Positions 53,702-63,388 are shown, counted from the stretch's first letter. The stretch is DNA of 64,000 nucleotides from Saccharothrix deserti (GCF_009769385.1 NZ_VKAB01000016.1:124001-188000), one strand, 5' to 3'. Program-made: numbers and translations. Notes: generated by a model from the letters alone, not told the origin.

Positions 53702-54141
53702 ACGACGACGACATCCTGGAGCGCCTGCGGCACGCCGCGGCCGCGGTCGACCCCGTGCCGGACCTCGTCACGCGGAGCGCGCAGGCCGCCCTGTCCACCC
53801 GGCGGGTGGACGAGGAGTTGGCGGAGCTGGTGGCGGACTCGGAGCTGCTCGCCGCCGGTCGGGTCCGCGCGCCGGACGACGACGTGCGGCTGCTGTCGTT
53901 CGAGACGGCCGGGGTGTCGGTGGAGTTGCAGGTCGAGTACGCGGGCGGCCTGGTGTCCATGCGCGGACTGGTGTCCGGGGCGTCCGGTGAGGCCGTGGTG
54001 GAGGTGGCGGGGGAACGCCACGCGGTGCCGATCGACGAGGAGGGCTGGTTCGTCGCGACGGGGCTGCCCCGTGGCGCCACCCGCGTGCGGGTGACCGCCG
54101 TCGACGGGACGGCGGTCGTGACCCGCTGGACGTCGCTGTAG
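53698..54141 (+). CDS. Small beta-domain protein coupled to the sigma factor
   Basis: 147 aa. An N-terminal helical part (DDILERLRHAAAAVDPVPDL) resembles the start of anti-sigma-like proteins; the rest is an Ig/carboxypeptidase-regulatory-like beta domain (GVSVELQVEYAGGLVSMRGL, GWFVATGLPRGATRVRV). No membrane helix or zinc motif is visible. The 4-bp overlap with the sigma gene indicates stoichiometric co-expression, so a sigma-binding role is plausible but unproven. Convergent with the S8 protease gene, with a 3-bp gap. Confidence 0.65.
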   Translation: MNDDDILERLRHAAAAVDPVPDLVTRSAQAALSTRRVDEELAELVADSELLAAGRVRAPDDDVRLLSFETAGVSVELQVEYAGGLVSMRGLVSGASGEAVVEVAGERHAVPIDEEGWFVATGLPRGATRVRVTAVDGTAVVTRWTSL

Positions 54142-54144
54142 TGG

Positions 54145-55290
54145 TCAGCCGATCCCGAGACCCTGGATGTAGGGCACGTCCCTCGACCCGTTGACGTCCC
54201 AGACCGCGATCTCGGCCGGCCGGGTTTCTTTGTTCGTGATCAGCTCGTCCGCGACGGCGCGCGCGCTCCGGCCCGCGTCCACGCGCGCGGCGATCCACCC
54301 GGTGAGGGTCGCGGCGGCGAACGACGTGCCGCTCCAGATCGCCCAGCCGTTGTAGCCCTCCGGGTATCCGGTCTCGAAGTACGGACCGATCACGTCCACA
54401 CCGCCGGCATAGGCCGAAACCCAGGGCCCGTGACCGCTGAAGGCCGCGACCTCCGGCGTGGCCCGCTCCTCCACGGCGGCACCCACCGCGATGACGAGTG
54501 CCGGTTCCACGCCCTTCTCCGGTTCCTTCCGCAGCCGGATCCCCGCCGGGTACAGCACGCCCGACGTGCCCCGGTTGCCCGCCGCGCAGACGACGACCAC
54601 GCTGGAGTCCAGCCTGAGCAGGGCGTTCTCGATCGCCTTCGGCGGGACGTCCTCCCAGGTGCTGCCCGAGAACGACAGGTTGATCAGTTCGACGCCCTCC
54701 GCGCGCAGCGAGTCGATGGCGTCCGCGACCGCCAGGTCCTCGACCTGGCCGGAGCTCTTGTCGACGACCCCCTTCATGTGCACGACGGCGTTCGGAGCCT
54801 CCCGGACGATCAGGCCGGTGACGAACGTGCCGTGCCCGGCGGAGCCGGTCGGGTACCCGTCGACGTCCTTGGCGACGGCGTCGACGTCGTCCGGGCCGTA
54901 CACCACGCGTCCCTTGATGTACGGGTGCGGCTCGCCGTTGCGCTGCACGATCCCCGTGTCGACCACGCCCACCTTCACCCGTTCGCCGGGGCCGATCGGG
55001 GGCGGTTCCGGGAAGGATCTGCCGGTCGGCCGTGGACGCAGTGAACCCCAGATGATGCGGTCGCAGCCGAACACGTGGTTCGGGCTCACGCGCAGGCCCG
55101 TGCCGTGGCGTGCGCGCAGTTCGGCCAGCAGTTCCGGCACGGCACGCCGGGCGGGCTCCCCGACGAACCGGAGCAGCGGGCCCCGGCGATCGGCAGCCCG
55201 ATATCCGTGACCGGCCAGTTCCGATTTGATCAGGCCACAATCGTCGACATGGACCAGCAGTTCGTCGGCGCGGTACTGGTAGCGGCTCAT
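54145..55290 (-). CDS. Intracellular S8 (subtilisin-like) serine protease
   Basis: 381 aa. The catalytic triad is intact: Asp111 (VGVVDTGIV), His153 (GHGTFVTGL) and Ser323 (WSGTSFAAATLTGW), with oxyanion Asn239 (AAGNRG). ATG 55290 follows GAGGGAGG; the longer frame to 55383 adds residues with no RBS. There is no signal peptide or membrane helix, so it acts in the cytosol. An N-terminal 90-residue region may be a pro- or recognition domain. It is divergent from the TPR-CHAT gene with a 93-bp shared promoter region, suggesting that two protease classes work together. Confidence 0.85.
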   Translation of the reverse strand: MSRYQYRADELLVHVDDCGLIKSELAGHGYRAADRRGPLLRFVGEPARRAVPELLAELRARHGTGLRVSPNHVFGCDRIIWGSLRPRPTGRSFPEPPPIGPGERVKVGVVDTGIVQRNGEPHPYIKGRVVYGPDDVDAVAKDVDGYPTGSAGHGTFVTGLIVREAPNAVVHMKGVVDKSSGQVEDLAVADAIDSLRAEGVELINLSFSGSTWEDVPPKAIENALLRLDSSVVVVCAAGNRGTSGVLYPAGIRLRKEPEKGVEPALVIAVGAAVEERATPEVAAFSGHGPWVSAYAGGVDVIGPYFETGYPEGYNGWAIWSGTSFAAATLTGWIAARVDAGRSARAVADELITNKETRPAEIAVWDVNGSRDVPYIQGLGIG

Positions 55291-55383
55291 CCGCTGCCTC
55301 CCTCGAACAGGGTCGTGGGTGATCGGTTCCCAGTCCAGATGCCAGGGCACCGCAAGCTGATACCACGCTAGGTCGGAGCGCAA

Positions 55384-58005
55384 ATGGAATCACCCGCCCT
55401 CGCCACCGCGAACGAGGCGGCGGACCTGGCGTTCAGCGACCCGGTCCGGGCCCGCGCGCTGGCCGAGGCCGCCCGCGCGTCGGCGAACGGGGACGTCGAG
55501 CCGGTCGCCGTCGCCGAGCAGGCGCTCGGGCTGGCGTCGCTCTCGGTCGGGCGGCTGACCGACGCGGAACGCCACCTCCGGGCGGCGATCGGCACCGCCG
55601 ACGGTGCGGGCCTGGACGCGAGCGCGGCCAAGGCGCGAGGGGTGCTCGGCTACGTGCTGACCCTGACCGGGCGCATCTCCGAAGGGCTGCGCGAGATGGA
55701 CCGGGCGATGCCGCTGCTGCGCGGACCGGCAGCCGCCCGCCTGCTGATGCAACGCGCGGTCGTGCTCACCGAGACCGGTCGGTTCGACGACGCGGCCGCG
55801 GGGTTCTCCGACGCGTTGGACACGTTGCGCCGGGCGGGTGGCGACGACCTGATCGAGGCCACCATCCGCAACAACCGCAGCATCCTGCTCGCCCGGCTGG
55901 GTGACTGGCGTGGTGCGGAAGAGGACCTGCGCCGGGCCGAGGAGGTCTTCACCGCGACCGGCCACAGTGGACGGACGGCGATGGTGTACCAGAACCGCGG
56001 TCTGGCGGCGACGGTGCGCGGTGACATCCCGGCGGCGCTGTCCGCGTACGACGAGGCGGCACGGCGGTACCGGGCGGCGGGCACCGACCAGGGGCTGCTG
56101 CCGATCGAACGGGCCGAGGTGCTGCTGTCGGTGCGCCTGGTCGCCGAGGCGCGGCAGGCGACGACCGCGGCGGTGGCCGACTACGCGCGCCGGCGCAACG
56201 CCGTCGACCTCGTGCAGGCGCGGCTGTTGCTGGCCAAGATCGCGTTGGTGGAAGGCGACCCGAAGGCCGCGTTGCGGGAGGCGCGGCGGGCCGGGCGATC
56301 GGCGTCGAGGCAGGGTCGGCCGGGCTGGGCGGCGCTGGCGGGGTACCTGGTGCTCCGGGCCCGCTGGGACCTCGGGCTCCGCGACGCCGCCACCCTCCGG
56401 TCGGGCACGCGCACGGTCGCCGCGTTGACCGCGACCGGCTGGGTCGTCGCGGCGTTGGACGCGCGGTTGATCGTCGCGCGGCTGGCGATGGAGCTGGGTC
56501 GGCAGGCGGTGGCCCGGCGTGAGCTGACGGCGGCGACGCGGGCGGGCCGCGCGGGTCCCGCCGAGGTGCGGGCGCGGGCCTGGCACGCCTTGGCGTTGCT
56601 GCGGCTGAACGCCGACGACCGGCACGGCGCCGACTCCGCGTTGCGGGCAGGCGTCCGGGTGCTCGACCGGTTCCGCGCGGGTCTGGGCGCGACCGAGCTG
56701 CGCGCCCACGCCTCCGGGCACGCGGACGAGCTGACCGGGCTGGGGCTCCGGCTCGCGGTGGAGTCGGGACGTGCCGAGTCGGTGCTGCGTTGGGTGGAAC
56801 GCAGGCGTGCGTGCGCGTTGCGGCTGCCCCCGGCACGGCCGCCGGACGACGTCGAGCTGGCGGCGGACCTGGCCCGGCTGCGCCAGGTCGTGGTCGACCT
56901 CGCGACGGCCACGAGCCGCGACCCGCTTCCCCTGCTGCGCCGACAAGCCGAGTTGGAGGAGGCGGTCCGCGACCGGGCCCGGCACGCGGCCGGTGTGCTC
57001 ATGCCCGGTGCGGACGCGCTGCCGTCCGCGGCCTCGCTCGGTGCGGCGCTGGGTCGGGCGGCCCTGGTGGAGTACCTGGACGTGGCCGGTCGTCTGTACG
57101 CCGTGGTGGTCGTGGACGGGAGGGTCCGGTTGCACGAGCTCACCGCGGTCTCCGACGTCGAGCGCCGCCTGGGCGAACTGCGGTTCGGACTGCGCCGCCT
57201 CGCCTACGAGCTGGGTTCCGCGGCGTCGTTCACCGCGCTGGTCGACCGGGCCGCGCACCGGCTCGACGCGGAGCTGCTGGAGCCGTTGCGGCCGTTCATC
57301 GGCGATCGGCCGCTGGTGATCGTGCCGACGGGTCCGTTGCACGAGATGCCGTGGCCGATCCTGCCGAGCTGCCTGGGCCGTCCCGTGTCGGTGGCACCCT
57401 CCGCCGCCCTGTGGCACCGCGCGGCGACCGCCGAGCCCACCTGCGACGGCAGGCGCGTGGTCGTGTCCGGCCCGGACCTGCCCCACGCGGCCGCCGAGGT
57501 GGCGGCGTTGGCCCGGCGTTACCCCGAGGCGCGACGCTTCACCGGCCGGACCGCGCGGGTGGACGACGTGATCACGGCCTTGGACGGCGCGGAACTCGGC
57601 CACATCGCGGCCCACGGCCGGTTCCGCGCCGACAACCCGCTGTTCTCCGAACTGCGCCTGGCCGACGGCCCGCTGACCGCCTACGACCTGGAACGCCTCG
57701 CCAGACCGCCGCGCCGGATCGTGCTGTCCGCGTGCGACTCGGGCCGATCGGCCGTGCACCCGGGAGACGAGGTGCTGGGCCTGGCCTCGGTGCTGCTGGC
57801 GCTGGGCACGACAACCCTGATCGCCACCGCCGTCCCGGTACCGGACCGCGCGAGCCGCCCCCTGATGCTCCGCTTCCACCGCCTGCTGGACGACGGCCTG
57901 AGCCCGTCCCGGGCACTGGCCGAAGCCCAACGCGCCCTGTCCGGCCAAGGCCCGCCCGCCAACCGCGTCGCCACCATCGGTTTCGTCTGCTACGGCGCGG
58001 GTTGA
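55384..58005 (+). CDS. TPR-CHAT protein (caspase-like peptidase)
   Basis: 873 aa. Residues about 1-450 are tetratricopeptide-like helical repeats (RARALAEAARASANG, RLTDAERHLRAAIGTADGAG, FDDAAAGFSDALDTLRRAGG). The C-terminal CHAT domain carries the caspase-like dyad: His744 in GHIAAHGRF and Cys784 in VLSACDSGRS. ATG 55384 follows GGAG at 5 nt. CHAT peptidases are usually activated by a partner sensed through the repeats and cleave specific targets. The neighbouring S8 protease and sigma genes suggest a proteolytic signalling module. Confidence 0.9.
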   Translation: MESPALATANEAADLAFSDPVRARALAEAARASANGDVEPVAVAEQALGLASLSVGRLTDAERHLRAAIGTADGAGLDASAAKARGVLGYVLTLTGRISEGLREMDRAMPLLRGPAAARLLMQRAVVLTETGRFDDAAAGFSDALDTLRRAGGDDLIEATIRNNRSILLARLGDWRGAEEDLRRAEEVFTATGHSGRTAMVYQNRGLAATVRGDIPAALSAYDEAARRYRAAGTDQGLLPIERAEVLLSVRLVAEARQATTAAVADYARRRNAVDLVQARLLLAKIALVEGDPKAALREARRAGRSASRQGRPGWAALAGYLVLRARWDLGLRDAATLRSGTRTVAALTATGWVVAALDARLIVARLAMELGRQAVARRELTAATRAGRAGPAEVRARAWHALALLRLNADDRHGADSALRAGVRVLDRFRAGLGATELRAHASGHADELTGLGLRLAVESGRAESVLRWVERRRACALRLPPARPPDDVELAADLARLRQVVVDLATATSRDPLPLLRRQAELEEAVRDRARHAAGVLMPGADALPSAASLGAALGRAALVEYLDVAGRLYAVVVVDGRVRLHELTAVSDVERRLGELRFGLRRLAYELGSAASFTALVDRAAHRLDAELLEPLRPFIGDRPLVIVPTGPLHEMPWPILPSCLGRPVSVAPSAALWHRAATAEPTCDGRRVVVSGPDLPHAAAEVAALARRYPEARRFTGRTARVDDVITALDGAELGHIAAHGRFRADNPLFSELRLADGPLTAYDLERLARPPRRIVLSACDSGRSAVHPGDEVLGLASVLLALGTTTLIATAVPVPDRASRPLMLRFHRLLDDGLSPSRALAEAQRALSGQGPPANRVATIGFVCYGAG

Positions 58006-58087
58006 CCGGGCACTGCCCGCTGCGCTGCTGGTGAACGAACAGCCCCCAAGGCGATCGTGCGGGCGGGGCTGCCTGTCCTCGTCCTCG

Positions 58088-58396
58088 TCAGCCTTCCGTT
58101 GGCGCGGTGTCGGCCGGCGGGGTGTCCTGCGGCTTGTCGTCGGTCGGCGGGGTGTCGTCGGGGCGCTCCACGTTCAGCGACCACGGCCCCGCGAGCGCGG
58201 CGAACGCCGCCACGGCCGTCACCATCGGCGCGGCGACGGCGGCTACCACGCCGGCCGTCACCGGGATGTCCAGCACCGGCTCGCCCTTGCCGTTGCGCAC
58301 GACCACCCGCCGCGTGTTTCCCTCGTGCACCAGCTGCTTGATCTTGTCCGTCAACGCCTCGACGCCCGGCACCTGACGCCCGTCCTGCTCCGTCAT
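58088..58396 (-). CDS. DUF4342-family membrane protein
   Basis: 102 aa. DKIKQLVHEGNTRRVVVRNG followed by LDIPVTAGVVAAVAAP is the DUF4342 signature: a short cytosolic region, then a hydrophobic helix, then here a Pro/Thr/Asp-rich tail. ATG 58396 follows GGGGGAG at 5 nt. Convergent with the CHAT gene; function of the family is unknown. Confidence 0.8.
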   Translation of the reverse strand: MTEQDGRQVPGVEALTDKIKQLVHEGNTRRVVVRNGKGEPVLDIPVTAGVVAAVAAPMVTAVAAFAALAGPWSLNVERPDDTPPTDDKPQDTPPADTAPTEG

Positions 58397-58528
58397 GTCA
58401 ACTCCCCCTTCGCCGCCCATCCTCCCGCGCGCCGGCCGTTCGGATCCGGTCGCCGGTTCCACGGCACGCGACCCACAGTAGCGACGAACGCCCCGGCCGC
58501 GGGGTGGGATCCGCGGCCGGGGGTGCGG

Positions 58529-58930
58529 TCAGCCGACCGTGCCGGGTCGGGCGGACAGCAGGACCTGGGTCCAGCCCTGCGCGTCCACGGTGTCCGGGCC
58601 GCGCAGGTCCGCGCCGCTGCCGTCGTAGGGGTTGGCGTCGGTGTAACGCAGGAACCCGCCCTCGGGCGTGTGTCCGAAGTAGACTCCACCCCCGGCCGAC
58701 ACGAGTGGCGGAAGACCTGCCACGTGCTCGACCGCAGCTCGTACCGCGTCCAGTCGCCGGCACCGCGGATCTCGTACGAGAGCAGTTCGCCGCCGCTGGT
58801 CGTCTTGGCCGCGTTCTCCCGGCCGCCGAACAGGATCGCGTGGTACGGGCAGCGCCCGCCGTCGTCGTTCACCCGGTCGTTGAGCAGGTCGCCGGGCCGC
58901 AGGTCGGCGCGCGCGATCGCTAGCGTCACA
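58529..58930 (-). pseudogene. Frameshifted, N-truncated secreted-protein remnant
   Basis: Two frames make one protein: ADLRPGDLLNDRVNDDGGR, YHAILFGG, YEIRGAGDWTRYELRSSTWQ in one, then GGGVYFGHTPEGGFLRYTDA, SGADLRGPDTVDAQGWTQVL in the other. The switch is near 58700. The first part resembles amidase/CHAP-like cell-wall enzymes of actinomycetes (weak assignment). No N-terminus or signal peptide remains. Confidence 0.5.
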
Positions 58931-59001
58931 GGGCGCTCTGACAAGTCGGATGCAGTCGGATACAGTCGCCGCCGGTGTTCGATCACGGCACGGGGATGAC
59001 G

Positions 59002-59709
59002 ATGCGGTACTACGAGTACCTGTCGACCACGAAGGTCGAGATGCTTTACCCGCAGATCGACCGGACGTCGCGCGCGACGGGTGGTGAGGTCGGCATCGAC
59101 TTGACGGTGTTCAAGGCGACCCGCAAGACCGACGGCATCAGGCCCTTGACGGTCCACGACAAGCTCACCGCCGTCGAGGAGTGGATCTACGCCCACGAGC
59201 CGGTGGGCACCCCCGACGAGCCCGACGTCTGGATCTACGGCCGCGCGGACCTGCTCGCGACCACGCTGACGCTGACCGACGAGTCGGATGATCCCGGCCC
59301 CGTGCTGTTCACCCCGTCCGCAGGCGAGGGCACGGACCTGCTGATGGGCGGATCGTCGCGGAACTCGTCGTCGAGCCGCGCCTACCCGGACATGCCGCTG
59401 CCGCCCCAGTTGCGGTCCCACTCCTCGCCGGTCTCCATGTCGGCCACGCTCGCCGCCCTCGCCGACGACCTGGAGATACCGGCCTCATCCGACGATGCCG
59501 GTCACGGGCGCGTGATCGCCGGGCTGGCGGAGTGGATCAGGGCGAACGACGGACGACCCGCCGAGCCGCCCCGGACGCTGGGCTTCCGCGTCTCGCCCCC
59601 GGTCCGGCTCGGCGAGTGCGAGTTCCTGGCCAAGCGCCTGCGCACCGCCAAGCACAAGAGCCGCCCGGCGACGCTGGCGACTCCCCTGTTCGTCGCCCTG
59701 CTCGACTGA
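59002..59709 (+). CDS. DUF7019-like protein
   Basis: 235 aa, cytosolic. The N-terminal MRYYEYLSTTKVEMLYPQID and the mid-protein WIYGRADLLATTLTL are typical of a conserved actinobacterial family of unknown role (DUF7019 as far as can be judged by eye). ATG 59002 follows CGGGGA; two upstream in-frame starts are possible. Convergent with the kinase gene. Confidence 0.65.
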   Translation: MRYYEYLSTTKVEMLYPQIDRTSRATGGEVGIDLTVFKATRKTDGIRPLTVHDKLTAVEEWIYAHEPVGTPDEPDVWIYGRADLLATTLTLTDESDDPGPVLFTPSAGEGTDLLMGGSSRNSSSSRAYPDMPLPPQLRSHSSPVSMSATLAALADDLEIPASSDDAGHGRVIAGLAEWIRANDGRPAEPPRTLGFRVSPPVRLGECEFLAKRLRTAKHKSRPATLATPLFVALLD

Positions 59710-59734
59710 TCAGCTGTCGGGTCGGAACCGCGAG

Positions 59735-62700
59735 CTAGGCACGGCGGAAGTCGAAGTCCCAGTCGAACTGCCACAGCCGCAGGGTGCCGTCCCACCCGGC
59801 GGACAGGGCCAGTCCGGCGTCCGGGGTGGGGCTGACGGTCGAGACGGGTCCGACGTGGCCGGTGAGCGGGATGTCGCGCAGGCACGTGCCGGTGTTCAGG
59901 TCCCACCACCGCATGGTGCCGTCCCCCGCGGCGGTGAGCCCGTGGCGACCGTCCGGGGTCACGGCGACCGAGGTGATCTGCCGGGTGTGCCCGGCGAGGA
60001 CGTGCACGCAACGGCCACTGGACAGGTCGTACCACCGCGCTTCGCGTTCCCAGCCACCGACGAGCGCTCCACGCCCGTCCGGGGTGACCGCCACCGCGGT
60101 GACGGGCTCCTCGGGACCGGTGAGGACGTGCCGGCAACGACCGGAGGCGAGCTCCCACACCCTGATCTCGTGGTCCCACCCACCGGACACCCCGACTCGG
60201 CCGTCCGGGGTGATCGCGACCCCTTGGACCGTGCTGGTGTGGCCGGTGAGCACGTGCAGGCACCGACCGGTGGTGGGATCCCACAGCCGCACGCTCCGGT
60301 CCAGGCCGCCGCTGAGGACACGACGTCCATCCGGGGTGATCGCCACCGCGTCGGCGCTGTTGTGGCCGATGAGCGGCGGCAACTCCTCGCCGCTGGTGAG
60401 GTCCCAGGTCTGGATGGCGCCTTCCCTGCTGGCCGCGACGCCGAAGCGGCCGTCCGGGGTGATCGCCACCGCCTCGACGGTGTAGAGGTTGCGACGCCCG
60501 CCCAGCGCTTCCGACGGTCGGTCGAGGACGGGGCCCCGTCCCGCGAACTCGCGCACGCACTCGCGGGTGGTGAGGTCCCACAGGCGCACCCGGTTGTCCC
60601 AACCCGCCGACAACGCGAACCGGCCGTCGGCGGTGAGGGCGGCACCGGTCAGGTGGCCGATCTCGTCACCGCCCAGCGTCAGCAGCAGGCGGGTGTCGCG
60701 GATACCGGTCCGGGTGCCGGACGGGCCGATCCGCCGCCACAGGTCGACGACGTCGGCGTTGCGGGCGAACCCCGGCACCGCCTCCGCCGCGCGCAGCGCC
60801 GCCGCGGTGCCGGCGAAGTCGCGCGATTCCACCGACCGCCGGGCCCGCGACAGGTGCTCGCGGAACGTCGCCTGCCGGGCGGCGAGCACGTCGGCCGCGC
60901 TGGGCACGCTGTAGCTCCACGGCGCCGCCTCCCCCGCTGCGAGCCCGAAGACGTCGGTCGCTCCATCGCCGTAGCCGACGAGAGCGCGGTCGGAGCCCGC
61001 CAGGGCCACGACGCGGACATCGCGCCGAGGGGTGGTGAAAGTGCGCAGGCAGCGACCGGCGGTCAGGTCCCACCAGCACACCGTGTGCCCCACCGCCCCG
61101 CTGAGCCCGTAACGGCCGTCGGCGCTGATGGCCACCGACTGGACGCTGTCGCCGTGACCGCCTTCGAGCACGCGCAGGCAGCGGCCGGTGGTCAGGTCCC
61201 ACAGCCGCACGGTGCCGTCGGTGCCACCGGACAGGCCGAGCCGTCCGTCCGCGGACACCGCGACCGCCTGCACCCACCCGGTGTGACCGGTCAGGACGTC
61301 CAGGCACCGCCCGGTGGCGAGGTCCCACCACCGCAGTGTGGTGTCACGACTGCCGCTCAGCGCGAACCTGCCGTCGGCGGTGACGGCAACCGACAGGACC
61401 CACTCGGTGTGGCCGGTGAGGACGCGGCGGCAACGGCCGCGCGGCAACCTCCACAACCGCAGCGTCTTGTCCCGCGACGTGGTGACGGCGTGCCGACCGT
61501 CCGAGGTCACCGCCGCGGCGTCGATCATCTCGGTGTGACCGCGCAGCCGGCTGACCAGGCGCCCGCCGCGCAGGTCCCACCAGCCGGGCTCGCGCCCCAG
61601 TCCACCGCTGCACAGCGTGAACCGGGCATCCGGCGTGATCGCGGCGAACACCACGTTCTCGTTGCCGCTGTCGATCGTCGCGAGGCAGTCACCCGTGGCC
61701 AGGTCCCACTTGCGCAGCTTGCCGTCCCAGCCACCCGACACGGCGTACCGCCCGTCGGGCGTGACCGCCAGCGACAGCACCCCTCTGCTGCCGTGCCCGG
61801 CCAGCGTCAGGCCAGGCGGGACGGGCTGCGCTTCCGCGGCACGCACCGCGTCGGTGATGGCGGGATCGTGCGGTGCCTGCCGCGCGGCCTCGGCGAGCAC
61901 CTCGGCCGCCGAGCGCACGTCACCTCGTTCCAGGTGCACGAGCCCTTGCAGGTACGCGGGCCGGTCGTCGCCGGGGTGCGCCGCCCGGACCACCGCCAGT
62001 TCACCGAGCAGCCCGGCGTCGCTGACGGCGCCGGCGCGCCACCGCGCGAGGCCCCGGTTGAAGGTGGCGTCGGGGTGCCGGGGGTCGTTCTCCAGCGCAC
62101 GCTGCCAGCACAGCTCGGCCTCCGACCGCCGGTCGAGGTCCAGCATGGACAACGCCTTGTTGTTCCAGCCGTCGGCCATGAGCGTGGCCGTGGTCGCGGC
62201 CGACCGCGGGTAGGGCCTGCCGATGACGCTCGGGTAGGCGTCGATCAACCGGGCGGCGACGTCGGCCATGCCCGGGGGCCGGTCATCAGGGTCGGCGGAC
62301 AGGCACTCGGCCAGCAGGTCGGCGACCGGGCCGGGGATCGCGAGCCCGGTCCCGTCCGCACCGCCGACCGCCGCCCGCAGCACCTTGGCGGCCGAGGGAC
62401 CCGACAGCCACACCACCTCGCCGATGAACAACTCCAGTACCGACACCGCCCACGAGTAGATGTCGCTGCGGCGGCCGACCCGCTGCCCCGCCACCTGCTC
62501 GGGGGAGGCGTAGGCGGGCGTCATGCCCCCGTGGGTGACGAGGATCGACTCCCCCGGCACGTCGAGCCCTTCGGCAGCCCGTGCCCGCGCCCGCGCCAGC
62601 CCGAAGTCGGTCAGCATCGCCCGCCCGTCCGCGGACAGCAGGACGTTGGCGGGCTTGACGTCCTGGTGCACGACCCCGGCCTCGTGCGCGGCCCGCAGCC

Positions 62701-63154
62701 CCCAAGCCATCTGGATGGCGATGTCGAGCACGTCGGCCGTCGTCACGACACGCCCGTCGCGCAGGGCGTCGGCGACACTGCCGTTCTCGGCGAACTCGGT
62801 GAAGATCAGCGGTACACCGCCGAGCACGCGCACGTAGTGACAAGCGCAGACGTGCGGGTGCGGCGCGAGGTCGACCCACACCCTCGCCTCGTCGAAGAAC
62901 GCCTCGGCCCCGCCCCACAGCTCAGGCCGAGGACTCTTCACCGCCAGGTCCCGGTTCCACCCGAGGTGGCGGACGAGGTGGACCTGTCCCATCCCCCCGG
63001 TGCCGAGCACGCCCTCGACTCGGTACAGCCCGGCGACCACCTCGCCGGACCTCCACTCGACGGCCTCCGGCACCACTTCCGCCGCCGGCTCTTCGACGAC
63101 GTCTGCCGGTGTCCCGGAGCGCCCGCCGAACAACCCCCTCCACAACCCCCGCAC
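59735..63154 (-). CDS. Ser/Thr protein kinase with TPR-like and WD40 repeats
   Basis: 1139 aa. Kinase domain about 40-310: Gly loop LGTGGMGQVHLV, Lys73 (AVKSP), catalytic loop HQDVKPAN (Asp165; HQD instead of HRD) and DFG Asp183. A helical TPR-like segment (about 330-460) is followed by two blocks of WD40 blades (TPDGRYAVSGGWDGKLRKWD pattern, about 12 copies) separated by a helical spacer. No transmembrane helix is present, so it is a soluble sensor kinase. GTG 63154 is a best guess. Similar kinase-WD40 proteins are typical of multicellular bacteria and conflict-type signalling. Confidence 0.85.
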   Translation of the reverse strand: MRGLWRGLFGGRSGTPADVVEEPAAEVVPEAVEWRSGEVVAGLYRVEGVLGTGGMGQVHLVRHLGWNRDLAVKSPRPELWGGAEAFFDEARVWVDLAPHPHVCACHYVRVLGGVPLIFTEFAENGSVADALRDGRVVTTADVLDIAIQMAWGLRAAHEAGVVHQDVKPANVLLSADGRAMLTDFGLARARARAAEGLDVPGESILVTHGGMTPAYASPEQVAGQRVGRRSDIYSWAVSVLELFIGEVVWLSGPSAAKVLRAAVGGADGTGLAIPGPVADLLAECLSADPDDRPPGMADVAARLIDAYPSVIGRPYPRSAATTATLMADGWNNKALSMLDLDRRSEAELCWQRALENDPRHPDATFNRGLARWRAGAVSDAGLLGELAVVRAAHPGDDRPAYLQGLVHLERGDVRSAAEVLAEAARQAPHDPAITDAVRAAEAQPVPPGLTLAGHGSRGVLSLAVTPDGRYAVSGGWDGKLRKWDLATGDCLATIDSGNENVVFAAITPDARFTLCSGGLGREPGWWDLRGGRLVSRLRGHTEMIDAAAVTSDGRHAVTTSRDKTLRLWRLPRGRCRRVLTGHTEWVLSVAVTADGRFALSGSRDTTLRWWDLATGRCLDVLTGHTGWVQAVAVSADGRLGLSGGTDGTVRLWDLTTGRCLRVLEGGHGDSVQSVAISADGRYGLSGAVGHTVCWWDLTAGRCLRTFTTPRRDVRVVALAGSDRALVGYGDGATDVFGLAAGEAAPWSYSVPSAADVLAARQATFREHLSRARRSVESRDFAGTAAALRAAEAVPGFARNADVVDLWRRIGPSGTRTGIRDTRLLLTLGGDEIGHLTGAALTADGRFALSAGWDNRVRLWDLTTRECVREFAGRGPVLDRPSEALGGRRNLYTVEAVAITPDGRFGVAASREGAIQTWDLTSGEELPPLIGHNSADAVAITPDGRRVLSGGLDRSVRLWDPTTGRCLHVLTGHTSTVQGVAITPDGRVGVSGGWDHEIRVWELASGRCRHVLTGPEEPVTAVAVTPDGRGALVGGWEREARWYDLSSGRCVHVLAGHTRQITSVAVTPDGRHGLTAAGDGTMRWWDLNTGTCLRDIPLTGHVGPVSTVSPTPDAGLALSAGWDGTLRLWQFDWDFDFRRA

Positions 63155-63192
63155 GTCCCCAGGCTGTCCGAGGCCCTCCGCGCCAGTCAATC

Positions 63193-63228
63193 TTCCGCGC
63201 AATGTTCCGCGCGATGTTCCGCGCCGAC
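63193..63228. repeat. Three 12-bp direct repeats (TTCCGCGCnATG) upstream of the kinase
   Basis: TTCCGCGCAATG, TTCCGCGCGATG and TTCCGCGCCGAC start at 63193, 63205 and 63217, about one helical turn apart, 39 bp before the kinase start. Same-face spacing suggests binding sites for a regulator of the divergent kinase/secreted-protein promoters. Confidence 0.55.
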
Positions 63229-63388
63229 TCGGTGGCCTGATCAACACGGGCGCAGCAGCCGAACGTCGGATCCGCTGGTGCGCGATCCGCGCCACCGGTT
63301 GGCGTGAACGGGTCAACCTCGGTCGAACACCGACCCCCACCTCCTCTCCGGCGGTTTCCTTGAGATCCGGAGATCAGGGGGAGAACAC

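Noticed and set aside
58031..58999. 322-codon forward ORF after the CHAT gene
   Set aside because: Antisense to DUF4342 and to the broken secreted-protein remnant, Arg/Pro-rich, no RBS.
59855..63307. 1150-codon forward ORF opposite the kinase gene
   Set aside because: Antisense shadow of the WD40-kinase coding sequence; composition is repetitive and without recognisable domains.
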